A DNA stretch of 20,389 nucleotides from JAGVPT01 sp035505655 (GTDB lineage: Bacteria > Bacteroidota > Ignavibacteria > UBA10030 > UBA8401): NCBI GenBank assembly GCA_035505655.1, contig DATJQP010000033.1, forward strand, positions 1 through 20,389, in the 5' to 3' direction. Shown one piece after another: positions 14,920 to 20,389 of this stretch; the first letter of the stretch is position 1, and every line of letters begins with the position of its first letter. Under the pieces are notes generated by a model, which was not told where the DNA came from, did not search any database, and saw only the letters and a list, made by a program, of their open reading frames with translations. Position numbers and translations under genes: made by a program.

Positions 14920-16034
14920 CGGCGCGGGGGTTCGGAAAGGACGCGGTCAATCACCGCGAGGGTTTTCTCGGCGGCGATGTTCCAGTCAAATTCTTTTGAA
15001 CGCTTCAGGGCATTGCCGGCGAGACGCTGGCGCAGGCGCTCGTCTCTCAGGACCAATAGAAGTTTTTCCGCAAGCTGTTCTCGGTTTCCGTATTCATAAA
15101 GAAGGCCGGTTTCTCCCTCAACCACGGCATCCCGTAACCCCTGGACGTTGCTCGAGACGGTCGGCGTCCCGCACGCATTCGCCTCGATGACCGTCAGCCC
15201 CCATCCCTCCTTCGCCGACGTATTGACCGCAACGTGCATCTCATTAAGGTACCTTACCTTTTCTTCCTCGCTCACAAAGCCGGCAAACGTGGCCGCGTCA
15301 GCGATGCCGAGCCGGCGCGCTGTCTCCATCAACCGCTCTTTGTCATCCCCATCCCCGACAATGATGAGCCTGACCTCCGGCAGTTCCTGCCTGACAATGA
15401 CAAACGCCTCAAGGAGGTGGTCGACGCTCTTGTACCGCTTGAGTCTTCCAACCATCCCGATCAGCGGGGAACGGCTTTTGGGAATGCCGAGAACCCTGAA
15501 CGACTCGTGTGCGACTCCATAATGGATAAGGTGCGTTCGATCCGCGGGGAATCCGGCGTTGATCATCTCCCGGTGCGTGCTGGGGGAGCCGACGATGAAC
15601 TGCAGCCGCTTGTAGAGCGGGAGGGCGGCCCGCTCGGCGAGATAGACGTACGAGGCGACAGGGAACGATGCTTCGAGAAAGATGCTCCTGCCGAAGAGGT
15701 GATGCGTTACTCCAAGAAGGGGCTCACGGATGAAGGCAGGGGTGTAGAAGGGGATTTTGTTCATGTCGTCGACGATCAGGTCAAACTTCTGCCTCCTGAA
15801 GGTCGAGAAATACTTCCACGGAACCCGGAAATTGTAGAACCAGCGTCCTCCTTCGCGGATCACATGAATGCCGTTCATCTCCTCGCGCGCAGGGGCTCCC
15901 GGGAAGGACGAACAATAGAGAGTCACGTCATGTCCCCGATGCGCGATGCGGGCGAAGACTTCGTGAAGATGAACCTCAGCCCCTCCGGCGAGCGGGTTCT
16001 TGATATCCTGCCAGTTGAAAATGAGGAGCTTCAA
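14916..16034 (-). CDS. Glycosyltransferase family 4
   Basis: The 372-aa protein has the two Rossmann-like halves of a GT-B enzyme. The acceptor-side half starts LLIFNWQDIKNPLAGGAEVH (3-22) with the family glycine-rich loop. The donor half begins LIGMVGRLKRYKSVDHLLEA (191-210). The E-x7-E motif of retaining GT4 enzymes is E276/E284 in KEGWGLTVIEANACG. It transfers a sugar from a nucleotide donor to an envelope glycan or lipid carrier; donor and acceptor are not readable. The start is a TTG at 16034, supported because family homology begins at once. No Shine-Dalgarno precedes it, and the 60 nt upstream are a pyrimidine heptamer array. It probably forms an operon with the methyltransferase and DUF2723 genes. 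Confidence 0.9.
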   Translation of the reverse strand: MKLLIFNWQDIKNPLAGGAEVHLHEVFARIAHRGHDVTLYCSSFPGAPAREEMNGIHVIREGGRWFYNFRVPWKYFSTFRRQKFDLIVDDMNKIPFYTPAFIREPLLGVTHHLFGRSIFLEASFPVASYVYLAERAALPLYKRLQFIVGSPSTHREMINAGFPADRTHLIHYGVAHESFRVLGIPKSRSPLIGMVGRLKRYKSVDHLLEAFVIVRQELPEVRLIIVGDGDDKERLMETARRLGIADAATFAGFVSEEEKVRYLNEMHVAVNTSAKEGWGLTVIEANACGTPTVSSNVQGLRDAVVEGETGLLYEYGNREQLAEKLLLVLRDERLRQRLAGNALKRSKEFDWNIAAEKTLAVIDRVLSEPPRR

Positions 16035-16035
16035 A

Positions 16036-16098
16036 ACAAGTAGTAAGGAGTAAGGAGAAAGGAGAACAAGATATAAGATCTAAGAAGCAAGATGTAAG
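16036..16098. repeat. Degenerate heptamer tandem array 3
   Basis: Nine units on the plus strand with kept phase: ACAAGTA, two exact GTAAGGA, GAAAGGA, GAACAAG, ATATAAG, ATCTAAG, AAGCAAG, ATGTAAG. The minus (coding) strand is pyrimidine-rich and abuts the TTG start of the GT4 gene. The rest of the gap to 16168 has weaker period-7 traces, such as spaced AGTTCGG/AGTTCGC/AGTTCGA on the minus strand. Confidence 0.75.
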
Positions 16099-16168
16099 AC
16101 GCCTCGTTGAAGATTCCGACTTTGGACCTTGGAGTGCGGGTTTCGAACTAAGCACCGCGAACTCCGAA

Positions 16169-16948
16169 CTATCTTTTCCTCCCCACCAGCCCGAATGATA
16201 GCGCGGTGTTGATGACGACCGGCGTATCCCTCAGCTTCTCCCGCACGGCACGGCGCATCTTTGTCAACGGAGCGATAAATGTCGGATAGAGGGGGAGCTT
16301 CAGTCCAACTTTGAGGAGCGCCTCCCGCGTGGCGCGGTAGAAGAGGCTCGGGTACATCCACTCTCCATATGCATGGACGATTTCGAGGCCCAGGCGTTCC
16401 ATCTCCCTCCGCAATTCTGCGACGGAGAACTCCCGTTCCCACCCGGCAAACCACTTGTTGAGGGCAATGAGAAGGTGCTTGATGACGGTATAAACATGGT
16501 ACCGCTGGGGAACGTCGACGAGGAGGAGCCCGCCGGTCTTGATGACCCGGATGTTTTCGCGTAAGAGCTCTTCGGCCTTGCCAGGTCTGAAGTGCTCGAG
16601 GAGCCCCTGGTGAAAGACGATATCGAAGGTCCCATCTCTGAAGGGAAGGGCGAACGTATCTCCTCCGATGATGAAGACCGGGATCTGTTCCTCCTCGGCG
16701 AGCTGCTTCATGATCTTCAGCGAGTTCGCCGAGTAGTCGAGCTGGTACACTTCCGCTCCCTGCTCGACAAGAGGGAAGCTGTCTCTTCCGGTCCCCGCTC
16801 CGACCTCGAGGATCTTCTTCCCTTTGAGGTCGACAATCTTTGAAAGGTTGCGGACGACCCGGTCGGAGTTGGAATAGACCTCCCGCACCTCTTTTTTATC
16901 TTCCCAGAATTTCTCCCAATTCGAGAGGCGTGATTCTTTCATATCCAC
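16169..16948 (-). CDS. Class I SAM-dependent methyltransferase
   Basis: This 259-aa protein has a Methyltransf_11-type Rossmann fold: motif I ILEVGAGTGRDS at 46-57, an acidic residue after strand 2 (LDYS, ~70-73), GGDTFALPF at 95-103, and FDIVFHQGLLEHF (108-120), the motif IV/post-IV region. The C-terminal ~90 residues are extra, aromatic and basic, perhaps for substrate or membrane contact. The start is taken as GTG at 16948 with AGGA about 5 nt upstream; ATG at 16942 is possible. The methylated substrate is unknown; placement between two glycosyltransferase genes suggests a lipid-linked or surface glycan. It lies 42 nt after the DUF2723 gene, same strand. Confidence 0.87.
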   Translation of the reverse strand: MDMKESRLSNWEKFWEDKKEVREVYSNSDRVVRNLSKIVDLKGKKILEVGAGTGRDSFPLVEQGAEVYQLDYSANSLKIMKQLAEEEQIPVFIIGGDTFALPFRDGTFDIVFHQGLLEHFRPGKAEELLRENIRVIKTGGLLLVDVPQRYHVYTVIKHLLIALNKWFAGWEREFSVAELRREMERLGLEIVHAYGEWMYPSLFYRATREALLKVGLKLPLYPTFIAPLTKMRRAVREKLRDTPVVINTALSFGLVGRKR

Positions 16949-16990
16949 CAGTGTCCTGAATAGATCCTGATTCTCCTCATCAAAGTGGCG

Positions 16991-19759
16991 CTACTTCTTT
17001 GCACGGCGCGCCACCCCCGCGGTGTCTCCAAGAATTGCATTTTTCGTGACAATCCTCGCCCTCAGCTCCGCGATCCTCGCGTCGATCTGCTCGCCGATGC
17101 CGGGGTGCGTCGCGCTGTAAACGTCCTTGATCGTCGCGAGAACGTCGATCGCCTTGTCGTACTCCTCTCTTCGCTCGTAGATGGCCAGGAGAACCGAGTA
17201 CGGGTTCTGCGGTCCGATCTCTTCACGGGGGTTTGCCTTGATCTTGTCCTGAATCCGGAGGATGGCCTCATTCATGAGGCTGGCTTCCTTCTCCTTCGCT
17301 CCGGCCGCACCGTAAAAGTTTGCCAGCTCGTAGAGCAACGGCGGCTCCATCGGGATCACGCGATGGGGAATTTTCGATTCCATGGAATCGAGTGCCGTCC
17401 GCGCCTTCAGCGAATCGTGCTCAACGTTGATATCATGGAGCGCCAGCCGGAGGAAGGCGTTGCGGTAGTTGACCATAAGGCGCCGGACATTATCATCGAA
17501 ATGGATCGTGCTGTCGTTGAGGCCGCGGAATTTGTAGCCCCGCTGGAACGTCTTCGAATACCCGGAGGGCGAATTAAAGAGTTCCGCGGTGGTGATGGAA
17601 TCGACGATCGTCCCTTCCTCTCGCGCCGTTGCGACGGGGATGAGCTTTGCCGCGATGCCGTCCGAGCGGAGATATTCGTCGAGCCCCAGCCTGCAATCCG
17701 GGGTGCAGGTCGAAGCGAAGTAGACCGGCCGCTGCCACATGTTCCCCGAGATGATGCTCCACGTGACGATGTCCTGCACCCGCAGGGCGGGGGTCTCCCC
17801 AATCATCGCCGTGCTCGTGAGCGTGAAGCGGATGACTCCCGAATTTGTCACGGAACTGTCGAGATCTCTGTCCTGTGGCGACGCGGCGAACAGCGGCGCG
17901 TACTCCTCCACCACGTTCCGGGGGACGCGGAGCGTCATCTGGCGCACCTCCCAGCGAAACGGCTTCAATGCGTCGATCTGGGCGTCGGAGAGAGTGAGGG
18001 GAACCTTCTTCGCTCCGAACGGCGCCTCATCCTTCAACTGGTGGACGTACCACGGTGTATTCGCCAGGCTCATGTTGATGATCCTGACGTCGCGCCGGAC
18101 TCCCTCGACATCCTGGAGATACCAGAGCGGAAATGTATCGTTGTCCCCGTTCGTGAACAAAAGCGCGTCGGGCTCGCAGGTCTGGAGGAGGTTGTAGGAA
18201 TAATCCCACGCGACATAGTTGCCCGTCCGGTCGGCATCCCTGAAATTGGTCCGGAGCATGTTCACGGGGATGAGGGCGAAGCCGACGAGAAGCACTCCTC
18301 CTGTTGCGTATGTTTGCGCAGTTCCTTCTTTAAAGAGCTTTCGCGCCAACTCGATCAAGCCGAGCGCTCCGATTCCAATCCACATCGAGAAGGCGAAGAA
18401 ACAGCCGACGAAGAAGTAATCACGCTCGCGAGGCTGCGGTTCCTGCATATTGAAATAGAAGGCGAGGACGACTCCCATGATGATGAAGAAGGTGAGGACC
18501 ACGAACCACATCCGCCTGTCCTTCACAAACTGGTAGCAACATCCGAAGATCCCCACGATGAGGGGAATGCCGAGCAACTGGTGCCAGTTCACCCCCGCAT
18601 CCTGCTTGTCTCCCGAAATCCCCGCATACTGCCAGAGGAAGTACCGGAGGAACATATGGTCGAGCTGGTAGCGGAGAAAATAGTCCGTGTCGCTCGAATA
18701 CCTCGCGTACGTCGCCTGATACTTCGGCTCCGTGAGGTAGCGCCGGTTGAGGAGCGGAGCCTCTCCGTACTGCTCTCGGTTGAGGTACGATTCGAGGCGG
18801 GTGAGAGTGTTCGGGTTGTCTTCGTTCATAGGCACGTGCTCGTTCGCGCGAATCATGACGAGCGTGTACGTCGAGTATCCCAGAACGATAAGGAGCGCGG
18901 AAAGGAGCGCCATGTTCAACAACTTCTCTCCGCGAAGATGCGAATAGTAGACCCCGTAGAGTGCTCCGCCGATGATCAGGTAGGGAAGAAGGGCGATCGC
19001 AACGCTGCTATACTCCTGACCGTTCACCGACACCGAGCCGTCCATGAGCCCCGGCAGCCACTTGATGATACCCGGATAGACGAGGGCGAAGACGCCGAGT
19101 GAGGCGACGGCAAAAATAAGAAACGAAGAAATCGAAAACGTGTACCGGCGGAAATAAAAGATGAGCATGAAGGGGAACATCACCAGAAGCGAGAGAAGAT
19201 GGACCCCGACCGAGAGCCCGATGAGGTACGCGAGAAGGAGGATGTATCTCTCGCTCCCCGGCACGTCGGCCCGTTCGTTCCACTGCAGGGCCAGAAAAGT
19301 GATGAGCCCGACGAAGAGCATGCTCAATCCATAGACCTCCGCCTCTTCCGCGTTGAACCAGAAGGTGGGAGCGAACGTCAGGGAGAGCGCGCCGATTGCC
19401 GCTCCGCCGTACATCGCCAGCTTATCGACAAGCACAACCGGCCGCTCCTTCCAACGGAGGATCAGCATGACGATCGAAAAGTAGAGGAGGGCTGCGGTGA
19501 GGGCACTCGCGATCGGGGAGACGAGATGAACCCGCACGGCGGGGTCGTGTGCCGTCGGGAGCATGGAGAAAAGCTTCGCGATCATCAGGAAGAGAGGCGA
19601 TCCCGGAGGATGCGGGACCTGGAGGAAGAATGCCGCCGCGATGAATTCGCCGACATCCCAGAATACCACGGTATCCGACAAGGTCCTGAGATAAACGACA
19701 AGCGAAACCAGGAATACCGAAGCCCCTACCAGCCTGTTGAGTCTTGTGTGGTTCATCAT
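16991..19759 (-). CDS. DUF2723 membrane glycosyltransferase (GT-C type, TMEM260-like)
   Basis: This 922-aa protein starts with the DUF2723 signature: TLSDTVVFWDVGEFIAAAF (26-44) with acidic D35/E38 in the first periplasmic loop, then HPPGSPLF (50-57). About a dozen hydrophobic segments follow to around residue 500, a GT-C arrangement. The remainder is an extracytoplasmic region (contains FTNGDNDTFPLWYLQD) and a TPR-like helical tail (LLAIYERREEYDKAIDVL) ending in KK. Human TMEM260 of this family is a protein O-mannosyltransferase, so a polyprenol-sugar-dependent protein glycosylation role is plausible here. Tandem ATGs lie at 19759 and 19756; a promoter candidate precedes them. It appears to head an operon with the methyltransferase and GT4 genes. 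Confidence 0.87.
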   Translation of the reverse strand: MMNHTRLNRLVGASVFLVSLVVYLRTLSDTVVFWDVGEFIAAAFFLQVPHPPGSPLFLMIAKLFSMLPTAHDPAVRVHLVSPIASALTAALLYFSIVMLILRWKERPVVLVDKLAMYGGAAIGALSLTFAPTFWFNAEEAEVYGLSMLFVGLITFLALQWNERADVPGSERYILLLAYLIGLSVGVHLLSLLVMFPFMLIFYFRRYTFSISSFLIFAVASLGVFALVYPGIIKWLPGLMDGSVSVNGQEYSSVAIALLPYLIIGGALYGVYYSHLRGEKLLNMALLSALLIVLGYSTYTLVMIRANEHVPMNEDNPNTLTRLESYLNREQYGEAPLLNRRYLTEPKYQATYARYSSDTDYFLRYQLDHMFLRYFLWQYAGISGDKQDAGVNWHQLLGIPLIVGIFGCCYQFVKDRRMWFVVLTFFIIMGVVLAFYFNMQEPQPRERDYFFVGCFFAFSMWIGIGALGLIELARKLFKEGTAQTYATGGVLLVGFALIPVNMLRTNFRDADRTGNYVAWDYSYNLLQTCEPDALLFTNGDNDTFPLWYLQDVEGVRRDVRIINMSLANTPWYVHQLKDEAPFGAKKVPLTLSDAQIDALKPFRWEVRQMTLRVPRNVVEEYAPLFAASPQDRDLDSSVTNSGVIRFTLTSTAMIGETPALRVQDIVTWSIISGNMWQRPVYFASTCTPDCRLGLDEYLRSDGIAAKLIPVATAREEGTIVDSITTAELFNSPSGYSKTFQRGYKFRGLNDSTIHFDDNVRRLMVNYRNAFLRLALHDINVEHDSLKARTALDSMESKIPHRVIPMEPPLLYELANFYGAAGAKEKEASLMNEAILRIQDKIKANPREEIGPQNPYSVLLAIYERREEYDKAIDVLATIKDVYSATHPGIGEQIDARIAELRARIVTKNAILGDTAGVARRAKK

Positions 19760-19798
19760 ACGCCCGTTGTGCGCGCTCCAATGTTCAACAAAACAGCG

Positions 19799-19829
19799 TC
19801 AATATACCCCGATTGCCTCTGAATAGCAA
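19799..19829 (-). promoter_or_regulatory. Candidate promoter for the DUF2723 operon
   Basis: On the minus strand: TTG (19829-19827), 20 nt, then TATATTGA (19806-19799), agreeing with TAnnTT and the spacing of other candidates in the window. It would give a leader of about 33 nt to the ATG at 19759. Confidence 0.45.
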
Positions 19830-19883
19830 CGAATTCACCCGACTACCAGTGTTCTGGTTTGCCAGACTCGAAAAAATGAGCCC

Positions 19884-19979
19884 GCCATCCAGAGCGAACG
19901 AAGCGTTGGTTCAGGCGTGGAGTGAGTCGAAGGATGGCAGGGCCGTTGATGGGTGGTACTAATAGGGCTGCTACCACCT
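19884..19979. other. Folded intergenic element with two inverted repeats
   Basis: GCCATCC (19884-19890) pairs with GGATGGC (19932-19938), enclosing a short GAAC/GTTC pair. Then GGTGGTA (19952-19958) pairs with TACCACC (19972-19978) across 13 nt. Neither stem has a T run. On the minus strand the second part includes GGTCAGG-TGGT-AGCAGCC, reminiscent of the SRP RNA apical motif but lacking its GGAA tetraloop stem. It lies between hemW and the DUF2723 gene, both minus strand. It may be a transcript-end structure or an unrecognised small RNA. Confidence 0.3.
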
Positions 19980-20019
19980 GACCTGGGTGCGGAGGATCAC
20001 CAAAGAACGAATGCAAAGG

Positions 20020-20389
20020 TCAGAGCAGGGATTCCGCGATGGCATCGCAGAAGAGAAACCCCTTCGGAGTGAGGTGAAGCGTCTCACCCTCGACGCGGAG
20101 GAGACCATCATCCGAGAATTGCCTTACCGCCCTCTCGCGGCTCGAGAGGAGGTCGATGCCGTAGAGACGCCGGAGCAGATTTGAATCCAACACGCCGGTC
20201 CTGAGGCCGAGAAAGATTTCTTCGTGAATCATCTTCGACTGGTCGATTCCTTCCGTCCCGGCGACAGGAAGCTTACCCGCGGAGAGATTCTCGCAGTACT
20301 GACTTATGCTCCGCGCATTCCACCAGCGGTATCCTCCGGATGAGCTCTCCTTCCAGAACGAATGAGCCGACGGTCCGAACCCGAGATAG
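20020..20389 (-). CDS. hemW: HemW-like radical SAM protein (coproporphyrinogen III oxidase-like), C-terminal part
   Basis: The frame enters from the right edge, so only the last ~122 residues are visible; the radical-SAM CxxxCxxC cluster lies outside. The visible part has the family landmark GFGPSAHSF near its start, followed by RWWNARSISQYCENL. The HemW/HemN C-terminal domain comes next: MIHEEIFLGLRTGVLDSNLL, FSDDGLLRVEGETLHLTPKG and a final DAIAESLL. HemW proteins are haem-binding radical SAM proteins often misannotated as oxygen-independent coproporphyrinogen oxidase. The stop is TGA at 20022-20020; a 260-nt gap separates it from the DUF2723 start. Confidence 0.9.
   Translation of the reverse strand, partial: YLGFGPSAHSFWKESSSGGYRWWNARSISQYCENLSAGKLPVAGTEGIDQSKMIHEEIFLGLRTGVLDSNLLRRLYGIDLLSSRERAVRQFSDDGLLRVEGETLHLTPKGFLFCDAIAESLL

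Noticed and set aside
16985..19102. 705-codon plus-strand open frame opposite the DUF2723 gene
   Set aside because: It is rich in Arg/Glu/Asp/His, has no recognisable domain and lies entirely antisense to a well-supported gene; long antisense frames are common in GC-rich coding DNA.
19884..19980. tRNA or functional SRP RNA
   Set aside because: No cloverleaf or T-loop fits, and the SRP-like motif lacks the GGAA tetraloop stem and the flanking long helix pairing.

Overview
The window reads as a chromosomal segment from a member of the Bacteroidota/FCB group, most likely an uncultured Ignavibacteria- or Chlorobi-like lineage. Three things suggest this. The first gene ends in a type IX secretion (Por) C-terminal sorting domain with the NYPNPFNPST motif. 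A TonB-dependent receptor and a DUF5686 protein both carry an N-terminal carboxypeptidase-regulatory-like domain. Several start regions carry a Bacteroidota-like promoter pattern, TTG-N20-TAnnTT. No rRNA, tRNA, insertion sequence, prophage or CRISPR array was seen. The assignment comes from gene content read by eye, not from a database search.

Layout, left to right. (1) Positions 2-1618: 3' part of a secreted BNR-repeat protein with a T9SS sorting tail, then a hairpin terminator. (2) Positions 1847-5148, minus strand: a 7TM-HD phosphodiesterase (PgpH-like, probable c-di-AMP hydrolase) and a XerC/D-type tyrosine recombinase joined by an ATGA stop-start overlap. (3) Positions 5149-5553: a divergent intergenic region with a 7-nt tandem repeat array and two promoter candidates. 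(4) Positions 5554-11094, plus strand: a TonB-dependent receptor, a DUF5686 outer-membrane protein and a YdjM/DUF457-like membrane protein. (5) Positions 11095-11456: a 362-bp leader with competing hairpins, a second heptamer array, a promoter candidate and a terminator-like hairpin just before uppP. (6) Positions 11457-12962: uppP followed by a DedA-family gene, a natural pair for undecaprenyl-phosphate recycling. (7) Positions 12985-13372: decayed gene remnants. (8) Positions 13382-14919: an 88-aa protein of unknown function, a MarC-family membrane protein and a serine esterase. (9) Positions 14916-19759, minus strand: a DUF2723 GT-C membrane glycosyltransferase, a SAM methyltransferase and a GT4 glycosyltransferase, which together look like an envelope-glycan or protein-glycosylation cluster. 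A third heptamer array sits between the methyltransferase and the GT4 gene. (10) Positions 20020-20389, minus strand: the C-terminal part of a HemW-like protein.

Most genes are envelope or housekeeping functions. The least expected signal is the dispersed, degenerate 7-nt repeat. It occurs in three intergenic regions, each time just upstream of a gene with the pyrimidine strand as the coding strand. In two of the three it ends about 10 nt before a matching promoter candidate. The other items worth a second look are the terminator-like hairpin in the uppP leader, the gene graveyard at 13.0-13.4 kb, two unlisted small reading frames and a folded intergenic element near 19.9 kb.
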